A DNA stretch of 64,000 bases from the NCBI GenBank assembly GCA_016931915.1, contig JAFGDU010000153.1:1-64000 (forward strand), written 5' to 3'. Position numbers and translations under genes: made by a program. A model generated the notes under the pieces. The model was not told where the DNA came from. It ran no database searches and was given only the letters and a program-made list of their open reading frames with translations. The DNA is from Actinomycetota bacterium (GTDB lineage: Bacteria > Actinomycetota > Geothermincolia > Geothermincolales > RBG-13-55-18). Positions 26,591-35,577 of this stretch are shown piece by piece; position 1 is the stretch's first letter, and each line of letters opens with the position of its first letter.

Positions 26591-27920
26591 GTGTGTAATT
26601 TCGGTCTTTGAAAAGTGACCATGGTTTCCTCATACTGTTTGTTGAGTTACCAGCAAAACAACCAGAAGGGAGCACCATGGCCAAGAAAGATTATACCGAG
26701 ATTTGCACCATCGACGAAACCAAGGTCCGGGAATACCTGTACCAGCAGGTGAGGACGGCGCTAAAAGAGCTCTTCGAGGAGATCATGAACGCCGATGCCG
26801 AGGAGCTCATCTGCGCCTCCCGCTACGAGAGGACAGACGAGAGAAAGGACCAGCGCAACGGCAAGCGCAAGCGCACGGTGAAGACCCGGGTGGGAGAGAT
26901 CGAGCTGGAGGTGCCCGGGCTCCGCACCCTGGGGTTCCAGACCAGGGTGATCGAGAGGTACCGCAGGATGGAGATCTCGCTGGAGGAGGCGCTCATCGAG
27001 ATGTATCTGGCCGGCGTCTCCACCCGCAAGGTCTCAGACATCACCGAGGCGCTGTGCGATGTGACCGTCTCATCTACGGGCCAGTCACGCCTGAACAAGA
27101 AGGTGTACAAGATGCTGGAAGAATGGAGATCCAGGCCCCTTCCCCCCGTGCTGCCCTACCTGTGGCTGGACGGGGTGGTGATGAAGGTGCGGGTAGCCGG
27201 AAGGTACGAGAACATAAGCCTGCTTGCCGCCATCGGGGTCAACCCGGAGGGATACCGCGAGGTAGTGGGCATCGCCCCCGGCTTTCAGGAGGACCGCGGC
27301 TCCTGGGGCACATTCCTCAGATGGCTGAAAGACCGGGGCCTGGAATATGTGGGCCTGGTGGTATCGGATGCCCACTTCGGCCTGAGAGAGGCGCTCTCGG
27401 AGCACTATCCCCAGGCCGACTGGCAGCGCTGCATCGTCCACTTCTACCGCAACGTCTTAACCTACGTTCCCCGCCGCCTGCGGGAGGAGGTGGCCGCCTC
27501 TCTCAAGACCATCCACAACCAGGAGAGCGCGGATGAAGCCCGGGCCAAGGCCGAGAGGCTCATCGCGGCCAACCGGAAGCTTCTGCCGGAAGCGATGAAG
27601 GTCTTGTCAGGTGGCCTGGAGGAGACGCTCACCTTCTACGCATATCCCCGCCGGCACCGCCGTTTCATCCGTTCCAACAATCCGCTGGAGAGGCTCTTCC
27701 GTGAGGTGAGGCGGCGCTCGCGGGTGGTGGGGGTCTTCCCCGACATCGACTCCTGCCTCATGCTCGCCACCGCCAGGCTGCGCTGGACCGAAGAGAACCG
27801 TTGGGGGAAGAAGCGTTACATGGACATCGACTTGTTGTTGGAGGACCTTGTCGCCAAGTCAAAGGAGCTGAAGAAGGCTAAGAAATGAAAGCCAACGAGG
27901 GAACTGAGGAAATTACACAC
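26591..27920 (+). mobile_element. IS256 family insertion sequence
   Basis: The 12-base terminal inverted repeats GTGTGTAATTTC (26591-26602) and GAAATTACACAC (27909-27920) bracket one transposase gene. The total of about 1.33 kb is normal for IS256. I cannot see a target duplication. The element lies between the MmgE/PrpD gene and a strong terminator, and may have separated them. Confidence 0.88.
26677..27888 (+). CDS. IS256 family transposase, intact
   Basis: The 403-residue protein is a full-length mutator-type transposase. DDE residues are visible: Asp in YLWLDGVV, Asp in LVVSDAHFGL, and Glu in NNPLERLFREVRRR. The RNGKRKRTVKTRVGEIEL lead-in is the family's N-terminal signature. The start at 26677 follows AGAAGGGAG by about 5 bases. 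No frameshift or stop is present, so the element may still be active. It is the only intact transposase in the window. Confidence 0.93.
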   Translation: MAKKDYTEICTIDETKVREYLYQQVRTALKELFEEIMNADAEELICASRYERTDERKDQRNGKRKRTVKTRVGEIELEVPGLRTLGFQTRVIERYRRMEISLEEALIEMYLAGVSTRKVSDITEALCDVTVSSTGQSRLNKKVYKMLEEWRSRPLPPVLPYLWLDGVVMKVRVAGRYENISLLAAIGVNPEGYREVVGIAPGFQEDRGSWGTFLRWLKDRGLEYVGLVVSDAHFGLREALSEHYPQADWQRCIVHFYRNVLTYVPRRLREEVAASLKTIHNQESADEARAKAERLIAANRKLLPEAMKVLSGGLEETLTFYAYPRRHRRFIRSNNPLERLFREVRRRSRVVGVFPDIDSCLMLATARLRWTEENRWGKKRYMDIDLLLEDLVAKSKELKKAKK

Positions 27921-27940
27921 TATGTGTTGCACTAACCGAT

Positions 27941-27975
27941 GCGGCCCGGTGCACATACCACCGGGCCGCTTTTTA
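27941..27975 (+). terminator. strong intrinsic terminator
   Basis: GCGGCCCGGTG (27941-27951) pairs perfectly with CACCGGGCCGC (27959-27969) around a seven-base loop, followed by TTTTT. It lies 21 bases past the IS256 end and may originally have served the MmgE/PrpD gene. Confidence 0.88.
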
Positions 27976-28039
27976 CTCACTTATCGTCTGTCCTGTGTGC
28001 CTGAAGCTTCCTGTTCTGCTCCGGATGCTTCCTGCCTTC

Positions 28040-28216
28040 TCAGGCTACTTGCTCCACGTCATCGACAACTGGGCTTTGCTGCTCTGTCTCCGCAATCGGC
28101 ATTACTTTGCGGTAGAACCCGAACCATACGGCCAGGCCGACAGCATAGCCAACGGCAATTACCGCCAGGATAGCAAAGAACAGTGTGGTTAATGCGCTGG
28201 TATCTCCGGCAATCAT
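28040..28216 (-). CDS. 58-residue single-span membrane protein
   Basis: The small frame begins MIAGDTSALT, then a long hydrophobic segment (LFFAILAVIAVGYAVGLAVW), then a short basic turn (FYRK) and an acidic tail ending VDDVEQVA. An AAGGAGG site lies 8 bases before the ATG, which strongly supports translation. The shape (a short N-terminus, one span, an aromatic/basic exit and a soluble tail) matches the three small proteins at 40090-41082. The function is unknown. Such proteins are often subunits of larger membrane complexes, but no partner is adjacent. Confidence 0.7.
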   Translation of the reverse strand: MIAGDTSALTTLFFAILAVIAVGYAVGLAVWFGFYRKVMPIAETEQQSPVVDDVEQVA

Positions 28217-28627
28217 TTCATGACCTCCTTGTGTTACCTCGATGCAGCTACGATAATTGCGGGAATGCTGGTGTAGTGTCCTCAGTGGCGTTGATGAATT
28301 GCTTCACCTCCTGTTAAATCTCGACGCACATCACTGATCACGCACGCATCACTACGCCACGTATTCACGTCGATACCCCGGTCCATATGCCCTGCAAATC
28401 TAGAGAAGCATATACATGAAGTATATTTGTATGTAATGCTAAACGTCGGTAAGCCTGGTGTCAATCCCTATGCGGGCGCCCGCGTGCATCGACCCCTCTC
28501 CAGAGTTAGAATATTGGCATCCGGCTGTGTATAGGGGAGACCTCACTGAAGCATACGATCTCTTTGGTGCGGCATTGCGTATTCGTCCAGGGAGGCCTGT
28601 AATCCCAGGAATGAAAAGGAGGGCATC
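28217..28627. other. divergent intergenic region, nothing recognised
   Basis: The 411 bases before the FAD oxidoreductase hold the leader of the minus-strand small protein and a lower-GC patch near 28390-28445. No further gene, repeat or terminator is identified. Confidence 0.4.
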
Positions 28628-30238
28628 ATGCCTGCGGATTGGGACGTAATCGTGGTCGGGGCCGGGATCGGGGGGCTGTCAACCGCTTCCCTTCTGGCCA
28701 GGGAGGGCATGAAAGTGCTGGTGGTCGAGAAAGAGGACCGGGTAGGTGGGCGTGCCCTTTCGCTGCGCGGCGAGGAAGTGAGCGAAAGGGGGGCGGATTG
28801 GTACCGGGGCCTCCTGGGTGGTCAGTATTCCTACCTGGCGGATTGCGATCCGCCCCTGGAGGAGATGGCCGCGGGTGGGCTTCTCGACGGCTATATCCTG
28901 GACCTGGGATTTCACGGTGTGAGCGTGGCCGGAGAAGGGTATTTCGCCACCCTGCGAGACCTCATCGGCGGCTTCGGAAAACAGGCGGTGGCAATCAAGC
29001 CCTTCCCCGTCAGTTCCTGGATCGACGGACAGCTGGTGGAGGTGAACATCCCCGTTATAGGCGATATGAGCGTGGACAATAGATTGCAGGACGAGTTCGA
29101 CAGGCTGGACGTTAATTTCCTGGACTTCTTCGGGGACCTGTCACGACTGACCTTCGACGGCCTGGCGGCACTGGGCGAGAGGACGATATACGACTACCTG
29201 TGCGAGATAGGCTTCGTCAAGACCGCGGATGAACTGGAGAAAATGGACAGCCTGTCCTTGAGCGACCACCTCGCGGACCTGGGGTTCACGGACAGCAAGC
29301 TGGTATGCGATTTCTTCCGCTGCCTCTGCACCCTGTTCACTACCATCAACAATCCCCACGAGATATCCATGGGCGATATACTCCGCTACGCCGACCAGGT
29401 GATAATCCCGGCCATCTCGAACGGGGTAAAGATCGACATCGGTGGATACATGCAGAACGGGGTCATGGAATGGCCCAAGGCCGTCGCGGGCAGGTTCGAG
29501 GAACTCGGCGGCGAGGTCCGCCTGGGAGCCCGGGTGACCGGGGTTGAGGTCGATGCCGGCCTGGTAAAAGGGGTGAGGGTTGACAGCGGTGACGGAGAGG
29601 AGCTGCTGCCCGCGTCACGCGTGGTGATGGGCCCGCCCATACAGGAGCTCTACCGCTACGTGCGGGAAGAAGACCTCGCAGGCGGTTTCATGCAAGGGGT
29701 CAGGTCCCTATACGGCTACGGAAGTCTGAGCCCCTACTTTGGCCTGAGGGAGCTGCCCATGCCCGAGGAGCACGCCGAGCGGCTCATACTTACGCCGTGC
29801 GTGGTCCCTAAAGAAGAAGGTTTCGACTGGGACGTTTACATGGCCTGGGGTATCCAATCATATATCGATCCCAGCTGCGCACCCGCGGGCAAACACCTCT
29901 TCACCGCTTACCTCCCCCTGACCGAGGAGGAATCACGCAACCGGGAACTCGTGGCGAAGGTCATCAAGGCGGTACCGGATTTTCTGGAATCCATCTACCC
30001 GGGGTTCAAGGACTGTATCGAGTGGTCGCTCTACCCCGCGTGCTGGAAGCTGGAGGGGGTGGCGAAGAGCGTCACCCAGGCCGGCAGTCTCAAGCCTGAG
30101 GTCAAGGCGCCGGGCGTCGAGGGGCTCTATTTTGCCGGCGACACCGCCAGGGGCTATGGCGTGGCCATGGACTGCGCATGTTCCAGCGGTATCATCTGCG
30201 CCTCGGAGATCACCGGTATCGAATACGGTATCTATTAA
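28628..30238 (+). CDS. FAD-dependent oxidoreductase, phytoene-desaturase-like
   Basis: The 536-residue protein has the Rossmann motif VVGAGIGGLSTASLLAREGM at residues 8-27, then VVEKEDRVGGRALS. A C-terminal GLYFAGDTARGYGVAMDCACSSG segment completes the FAD site. It is longer than the paralog at 18904 and differs in the middle. AAGGAGGG lies 5 bases before the start. The next gene starts 23 bases on, so the pair is an operon joining a flavoprotein and a UroD-like methyltransferase. The substrate is unknown. Confidence 0.87.
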   Translation: MPADWDVIVVGAGIGGLSTASLLAREGMKVLVVEKEDRVGGRALSLRGEEVSERGADWYRGLLGGQYSYLADCDPPLEEMAAGGLLDGYILDLGFHGVSVAGEGYFATLRDLIGGFGKQAVAIKPFPVSSWIDGQLVEVNIPVIGDMSVDNRLQDEFDRLDVNFLDFFGDLSRLTFDGLAALGERTIYDYLCEIGFVKTADELEKMDSLSLSDHLADLGFTDSKLVCDFFRCLCTLFTTINNPHEISMGDILRYADQVIIPAISNGVKIDIGGYMQNGVMEWPKAVAGRFEELGGEVRLGARVTGVEVDAGLVKGVRVDSGDGEELLPASRVVMGPPIQELYRYVREEDLAGGFMQGVRSLYGYGSLSPYFGLRELPMPEEHAERLILTPCVVPKEEGFDWDVYMAWGIQSYIDPSCAPAGKHLFTAYLPLTEEESRNRELVAKVIKAVPDFLESIYPGFKDCIEWSLYPACWKLEGVAKSVTQAGSLKPEVKAPGVEGLYFAGDTARGYGVAMDCACSSGIICASEITGIEYGIY

Positions 30239-30261
30239 GTGTTTCATGGGGGGTGTCCGGC

Positions 30262-31464
30262 ATGAAACCGATCCGGAAGATCCACGAGAGAGACACCATG
30301 ACCTCGGAGGAACGCATAAGGGCCTGCATAAGGCTGCAGGAGCCCGACCGCGTGCCCGTGGCTCCACTGTTCTACTATTTCGTCGCCCACTACAACGGCA
30401 TGACCTATACCGATCTCGCCAACCCCCGTAATTATTACCAAGGATTGGCGCGGGTATTCGACGACCTCGGCCCCTGGGACGCTAATTATTTCATCAACGC
30501 TTATGACCGGGAGGTGTTCGCCTTTATCATCCCCATGAAGATGCTGGAACCCGGCTACGAACTGCCCCCGGACGTCGTCAGGCAGTTCTTGGAAGAGGAG
30601 GTCATGAAAGAAGAGGACTACGAGTGGATACTGGAGGTCTGCAAGCGTTTCCGTAAGCTATCCTACCTGCGCTTCTTCGTGGAAAAGCTCATGCCCGGGA
30701 TATGGGAAGACATACCTTACGGATGGAGGTCCTACGCCGCCACCCTCCCCATGCTCTTAAGAAACATCGCCATCCTGCGCAAAGAGTCCGTACTCTGGGA
30801 AAGGAAGGGAGTCACTCCCTTCTACTCGCTTCCCTTCGAGGCCGCTTTCGACGATTTCTCCCTTGCGCGTGGCTTGATCAACTTCTCCCGGGACCTCAAA
30901 AAAAGACCTCAGACGATCGCCGCGGCAGCCGAGGCCTTGACGGACTCCTACGCCTACCTGATCAAGAGGACCTGTATCCTCATGGGCATTAAGCGCGCGG
31001 AGGTATTCGTCCACCGCTCTTCCAACGATTTCATCTCCCCCAAGCAGTTCCGCGAGCTATCTCTTCCCTCCCTCAAGGCGCTGATAGAAAGGCTTGCCGA
31101 GGATGGGATACCCACCATCCTGCACTGCGACGGCTGCTGGGACCTCAACCTCGAGGAGTTGAGAAAGCTCCCCGCCGGATGCGCCGTCTTCCAGGGCGAC
31201 GGGACCACGGACATCTTCAAGGTCAAGGAGGTCATCGGAGACCGCGTCTGCATCTACGGCGACGTTCCCGCCAACCTGCTCTCCCTCGGCTCCCCCTCCG
31301 AGGTCGACGAGTACTGCCACCGCCTCATCGAGGAGGTGGGGAAGGGCGGCGGCTTCATCCTGGGTTCCGGATGCGAGCTGGCCCCCAATGCCAAGCCTGA
31401 GAACGTCAAGGCGATGTGCAAGTCCGTGGTCAAGTACGGTTACTACGGGGTCAGGTGTCGATAA
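30262..31464 (+). CDS. uroporphyrinogen-decarboxylase-like corrinoid methyltransferase
   Basis: The 400-residue protein has the UroD TIM-barrel fold. The segment LHCDG gives His288 and Cys289, and GSGCEL gives Cys371. This His/Cys/Cys pattern is the zinc site of MtaA/MtbA/CmuA-type methyltransferases and is not found in haem-pathway UroD. These enzymes transfer methyl groups between a corrinoid protein and a thiol or a methoxy-type donor. No corrinoid protein gene is adjacent. The start at 30262 follows GGGGGTG by 7-8 bases. The final residues GVRCR and TAA come from a family B repeat. Confidence 0.82.
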   Translation: MKPIRKIHERDTMTSEERIRACIRLQEPDRVPVAPLFYYFVAHYNGMTYTDLANPRNYYQGLARVFDDLGPWDANYFINAYDREVFAFIIPMKMLEPGYELPPDVVRQFLEEEVMKEEDYEWILEVCKRFRKLSYLRFFVEKLMPGIWEDIPYGWRSYAATLPMLLRNIAILRKESVLWERKGVTPFYSLPFEAAFDDFSLARGLINFSRDLKKRPQTIAAAAEALTDSYAYLIKRTCILMGIKRAEVFVHRSSNDFISPKQFRELSLPSLKALIERLAEDGIPTILHCDGCWDLNLEELRKLPAGCAVFQGDGTTDIFKVKEVIGDRVCIYGDVPANLLSLGSPSEVDEYCHRLIEEVGKGGGFILGSGCELAPNAKPENVKAMCKSVVKYGYYGVRCR

Positions 31465-31517
31465 TCGAGATATGATCCATTTTCTGGTTGAAAACTCGAT
31501 ATTCGATAGCAGACCCC
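31447..31517 (+). repeat. palindromic repeat family B, copy 4, overlapping a stop codon
   Basis: The arms are GGGGTCAGGTGTCGATAATC(GAG) and CTCGATATTCGATAGCAGAC(CCC). The centre is different from the other copies (ATATGATCCATTTTCTGG). The UroD-like gene's TAA falls in the left arm at the same position as in copy 1. Confidence 0.8.
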
Positions 31518-31546
31518 ACTAACTCGAGACTTAAACCCTAATCTTC

Positions 31547-32914
31547 CTAGCCCTGCAGGACCTTCTGGAGCGGCCTGACCAACTGTTTGGTGAAATCCCT
31601 GTAAACCCTGTTTCTCAGGGCAGGATTCTTCAGCGCCAGCGAAATAAAGAGATTCTGCGCCCTCAATCCCACATTCTTCTGCGGGAAATCATAAAGATGG
31701 TGCTCCTTGTAGAAATCGTTGTCATACTTGAAGAGAGACTTGTAATCATATACGCAATCTCTCATGACCTTATGTACTCCCACGCCCAGGAAAGTCCCCG
31801 GTACTGCGTATCGCTCATCAATGGCCCACACCAACTGGTCCGCATGGCTTCCGATCAGCTTGGTCACGTATGCTGAATCCTCGTATTCATCGGTGATAAT
31901 GCCCGCGAGGCTTGCCCCCGAACACTCAGAAAAGGTAAGCAGCCACTGCCTGAGGTTGGGAACTTGCCTCAGAGGACCGGATATCAGGAACAATATCTGT
32001 CCTCCTTGGAAAGGTGGGCTGTGTTGGCTGAAGAACGCCCTGTCGAGAAACATCTTCCACCGCGAGGACAGAAACCTGTCTTTGATGGCGGCGGCATAGA
32101 CAATCGCATCCGCTGGAAAGATCTTCTGTCTGTAGGTGTCCATAACCTCGTCTTTCTGGACACATATCGTATCGTATGCGCATCTATAACAACCGAGGCA
32201 CCCACCCCGTATATCTATTTCGTTTAACTTGACCACCTCTACTTCGCTGGCAATCGATTTTGTAAATACGTCGATCATGTGATTCAGGTTGTAATCATGA
32301 TCGTCTGCATCGCTGATCAGTACGATCTTTCGACCCCAGGTCTTGGGAACGTCCTCGATCTCTCCTGGAACATATTCGGGTTGTTTATACCTGAGCGGAA
32401 GAAATACGCTACACGTCGGTTTATCTTCAGCGATATATTTAAAGAAGCAGGCGGCAAACTTCACCAGCCTTTCCCTCTCCTCTGAATGCAGCAGATCGTG
32501 CATGTCCGCTGAATAGCCGTCTACGTATCTCATCCCCAGGTCTTCACAGATGGAGCGCAAGTAATCGTGAGCCGTATGATCGCTACAATGGACTGAGGTC
32601 GTCAATATAGCTGCATATTTGCCGGAGAAAGCCAACCCCACACCCCTCTCGTATATCAGCTCTATGAAACGTTTCATCTGGGAGGGGATCAAGAAATAGT
32701 AGACGGGTGTACACCAGACTACCCCATCTGAATTGCTCACTCCATCGACGATTTCCTCGAAGAGCCGCGTGTCTTTTTCTATTCTCTTTATCTCTTGGCC
32801 TACGTGAAAGACCTTATACTCGTTTTCTTTGCAGTTACTCTCTATATATTTCATATACTGCAAGGTAACGCTCATGTCCCCTTTCGGGCTTCCACTCAGG
32901 ATCGTGATCTGCAT
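31547..32914 (-). CDS. tandem flavodoxin-fold NAD(P)H-dependent FMN reductase
   Basis: The 455-residue protein contains two flavodoxin-like units. Unit 1 begins ITILSGSPKGDMS, the FMN phosphate loop, and has WCTPVYYFLIPSQMKRFIE. Unit 2 starts near residue 195 (KIVLISDADDHDYNLNHMI) and contains GGCLGCYRCAYDTIC, the Cys-rich loop often found in iron-sulfur flavoproteins, then KMFLDRAFF. Unit 1's FMN loop is intact; unit 2's is atypical. Single-unit members are about 190 residues, so this looks like a fusion or duplication. It sits alone between longer intergenic stretches. Confidence 0.82.
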   Translation of the reverse strand: MQITILSGSPKGDMSVTLQYMKYIESNCKENEYKVFHVGQEIKRIEKDTRLFEEIVDGVSNSDGVVWCTPVYYFLIPSQMKRFIELIYERGVGLAFSGKYAAILTTSVHCSDHTAHDYLRSICEDLGMRYVDGYSADMHDLLHSEERERLVKFAACFFKYIAEDKPTCSVFLPLRYKQPEYVPGEIEDVPKTWGRKIVLISDADDHDYNLNHMIDVFTKSIASEVEVVKLNEIDIRGGCLGCYRCAYDTICVQKDEVMDTYRQKIFPADAIVYAAAIKDRFLSSRWKMFLDRAFFSQHSPPFQGGQILFLISGPLRQVPNLRQWLLTFSECSGASLAGIITDEYEDSAYVTKLIGSHADQLVWAIDERYAVPGTFLGVGVHKVMRDCVYDYKSLFKYDNDFYKEHHLYDFPQKNVGLRAQNLFISLALKNPALRNRVYRDFTKQLVRPLQKVLQG

Positions 32915-33234
32915 GATTTCCCCCTTCCGATAAAGCTCCGTTACGTATATGGAGCCTGCATGTCCTTAGACGCCCTCACGTGCACATGGATATGGTCTAT
33001 AAAGAAGGTATGGTGGTCACTCCCGGAGGAGGTGCCATACCTACCATGGCAAGCAGCTATGACCGGCATCGCGAGGTTCTGCATGCTCAGAAAATCCTTA
33101 TAAAAGTGGACTTGCGTTCCGATTAAATAGCCTTCAGGGTCAGAGTATCACTATGTTAAATAATGTAAAGCAAACCAGGTCAAGGCAGGACGCTGAACGC
33201 GTAAATGCACAAACCGTGGTGTAGGCAGAGGAAA
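32915..33234. other. intergenic stretch, nothing recognised
   Basis: The 320 bases contain a minus-strand GCTTTACA at 33164-33171 followed by no good -10 at 16 bases. No gene, terminator or repeat is supported. Confidence 0.4.
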
Positions 33235-34245
33235 CTAGCGGACGATGGTGTTCCTCAATACGCCGATCTTCTCGACCTCCAGCTCGACCACGTCACCCGG
33301 TTTGAGGAATTTTCCCATCTCCAACCCGCAGCCTTTGCCGCCCTGGGGGCCTGAACAGGTGCCGGAACCGAGGAACTCCCCGGGATGAAGGGTCTCCGAC
33401 TGCGATATGTACCAGATGAGGTCCTCGAAGGACCAGAACATATCGGCGCTGGTGCCCCGCGACCACTCCTCCCCGTTCACCCTGGCCGTCATGGCCAGGT
33501 CGTAGGGGTCGCCGATCTCGTCCGGCGTGACCAGGCAGGGCCCCATGGCGTTGCCGGTATTGAAATCCTTGCCCTTGGTGGGGCCGAGGCGGCCTGCCTG
33601 TTCCTTCAGCTGGATATCACGAGCGGAGAAATCGTTGAAAACGGTGTATCCGCCCACGTAGGAGAGGGCCTGCTTCCTGGGGATATCGACCCCTTTCCTG
33701 CCGATGAAGATCCCGAACTCGAGCTCGTAGTCGAAGCGCTGCGTATAGGGGGGCATGCGCACCTCCGCGTCCGTGCCTACCACGGAGAAGCAGTTGCTCT
33801 TGTAATACAGGGGGCGCTCGTAGAAGGCTTTGTTCGCCAGGCAGGCGATGGACCATTTGCGCCCCAAGATCCTCTCGATCCACTCGTCCAGCGGTGCCAG
33901 CTTCTTCAGCCCGACCACGCGGACGACGTTGATGATGTGCTGCTCGAAGCAGAGGCAGTCGCGGATGGATCGCGGGTGCGGGACGGGGGCGAGAAGGGCC
34001 GCGGAGTCAAAGGGGATGATCGTCCCGGGCGGCGCCTGGCCCAATACGTACTCCACTATCTCATGAGCTTTCTCCCTGGCCTGGGACCCTCCCTCGAGGA
34101 AAGCGAGCATGCTGGTGAAATACGGGAAATCGGCGTTGTCCTTCGCGGACGCCCCCGCTTGCAGGGCAACGATATTCCTGTCCCCATCCGCAAGCGCCCC
34201 AATGCCTGCCTTTCCCTGCCCGTCGAGAACTGTGACCAGTCTCAT
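33235..34245 (-). CDS. fumarylacetoacetate hydrolase family protein
   Basis: The 336-residue protein has the FAH fold. Metal ligands lie in DYELEFGIFIG (two Glu) and VFNDFSARDIQ (Asp), and the catalytic His is likely in CFEQHI. The C-terminal GSGTCSGPQGGKGCG and FLKPGDVVELEVEKIG are typical. Members hydrolyse acylpyruvates or hydrate 2-hydroxypenta-dienoates in aromatic catabolism. The start follows GGAGG by 5 bases. It lies nine bases after the MBL hydrolase gene, so the two form an operon. The substrate is unknown. Confidence 0.9.
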   Translation of the reverse strand: MRLVTVLDGQGKAGIGALADGDRNIVALQAGASAKDNADFPYFTSMLAFLEGGSQAREKAHEIVEYVLGQAPPGTIIPFDSAALLAPVPHPRSIRDCLCFEQHIINVVRVVGLKKLAPLDEWIERILGRKWSIACLANKAFYERPLYYKSNCFSVVGTDAEVRMPPYTQRFDYELEFGIFIGRKGVDIPRKQALSYVGGYTVFNDFSARDIQLKEQAGRLGPTKGKDFNTGNAMGPCLVTPDEIGDPYDLAMTARVNGEEWSRGTSADMFWSFEDLIWYISQSETLHPGEFLGSGTCSGPQGGKGCGLEMGKFLKPGDVVELEVEKIGVLRNTIVR

Positions 34246-34254
34246 GGTTCCTCC

Positions 34255-35343
34255 CTATAGCGTTCGCGTCGAGGCCGGAGGCGCGTCCGGCATTTCATAG
34301 GCCAGGAGTGCCTGCTTGGACAAGATGAGAAGTTTTTCCGCCGGCGTTACGTGCTTGGTTCTTCCCTGCAGGTGCAGATGCTTGTACATGATATGAGTGT
34401 TGGTCATGATGCGCTCGGGTGAATCCCACCGCGCCCACGCCCGGATCTTGAAATCATCGCCCAGCGCTATATCGTAGGCGGCATCCCTCGCGGAGATGCC
34501 GGCGCTGAAACGCTTTCCCACCTCGCGCTGGAGGAACTCCCAGTATTCCTTCAGCCGCAGGGCGGATTCCTTGCCGCCGACCGGGCCGTGTCCCGGCACC
34601 ACGGTCTCGACATCCAAGTCCAGGATCATCTCCAGGGCGTCCAGCCAGTTCTCCACCGGACCGGCCCAGAGCACGGGGGTGCCCCCGGAGAAGATGATAT
34701 CCCCGCAGAAGATGGTCTTCGCGTCAGGCACGTACACGAGGAGGTCGCCCAGGGTGTGGGCCGGACCCACCTCGATGAGGCGGACCTCGCGTCCGCCCAC
34801 CTCGAGAGCCATCTCGCCCTCGAATGTACGCGTAGCGCCCGGGAATACGACCCCCTTGAAATCGTAGGGGGCCACCATGTTGTGGAAGTAGTTGCCGATC
34901 TTCTTTACCTTTCCGCTCCCGAATCTCTCGAGGAGCTCGCCGACCTTGCCCAGCATGGCCATGGCGGCTGCCTTCATCTCCCTGCCCTCCTCCTCGCAGG
35001 CGAGGGTCATAATCACCTCATCCTCGGCCAGGAGCTGGTTTCCCCAGATATGGTCGCCGTCAGCATGCGTGTTCACAAGGTATTTGATAGGGGCGTCCCG
35101 GGTGATGGGCTGCATCGCCTGCAGCATCTCGGCGGTGATGTTCAGGTCCCACAGCGTATCGACGAGAAGGGATTCGCCTTCGCCAACCACGAGCCCCGCG
35201 TTCGATTCACCCCAGGAACCGTTGGGCACCATCCAGGAATACACCCCGTTCCCCAGGTCGTACAGGCCCTCCTCATACTGTGGAATCTCGCCGAAGCGTG
35301 TGCGTTGACTCTCCGTTGCGTTGATAACATCCCATGCCGCCAT
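34255..35343 (-). CDS. MBL-fold metallohydrolase
   Basis: The 362-residue protein carries NTHADGDHIWGN, the HxHxDH-type box with the first His replaced (T-H-A-D-G-D-H), a GPAHTLGDLLVY strand with another His ligand, and VPGHGPVGGKES near the end. The shape resembles the alkylsulfatase/quinoprotein-relay-like MBL group. The start at 35343 follows AGGGGGTT by about 5 bases and is preferred over one 51 bases upstream. With the FAH-fold gene directly downstream it may take part in a catabolic hydrolysis pathway, which is inference. Confidence 0.85.
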   Translation of the reverse strand: MAAWDVINATESQRTRFGEIPQYEEGLYDLGNGVYSWMVPNGSWGESNAGLVVGEGESLLVDTLWDLNITAEMLQAMQPITRDAPIKYLVNTHADGDHIWGNQLLAEDEVIMTLACEEEGREMKAAAMAMLGKVGELLERFGSGKVKKIGNYFHNMVAPYDFKGVVFPGATRTFEGEMALEVGGREVRLIEVGPAHTLGDLLVYVPDAKTIFCGDIIFSGGTPVLWAGPVENWLDALEMILDLDVETVVPGHGPVGGKESALRLKEYWEFLQREVGKRFSAGISARDAAYDIALGDDFKIRAWARWDSPERIMTNTHIMYKHLHLQGRTKHVTPAEKLLILSKQALLAYEMPDAPPASTRTL

Positions 35344-35577
35344 ACCAGCAACCCCCTGTTCTCGGTGCTCGTACCCCACCCATGTGTCGCGCAAGTGTTA
35401 CTCGTCTATTCTATAGGCTGAAAAAGGTCTTTGCAGGCTCAGGCCGCCACGACACCGCTATCCCGGTTGGCGATTGAGGACGAGGAGAGCGCCGGCTTCG
35501 CAATCCACCGCTTGCGTGTTTCTTTGAGATCGTGAGGCTGCAGGTTTCCCGCTCGCACTTCACCACATGGAAACGGG

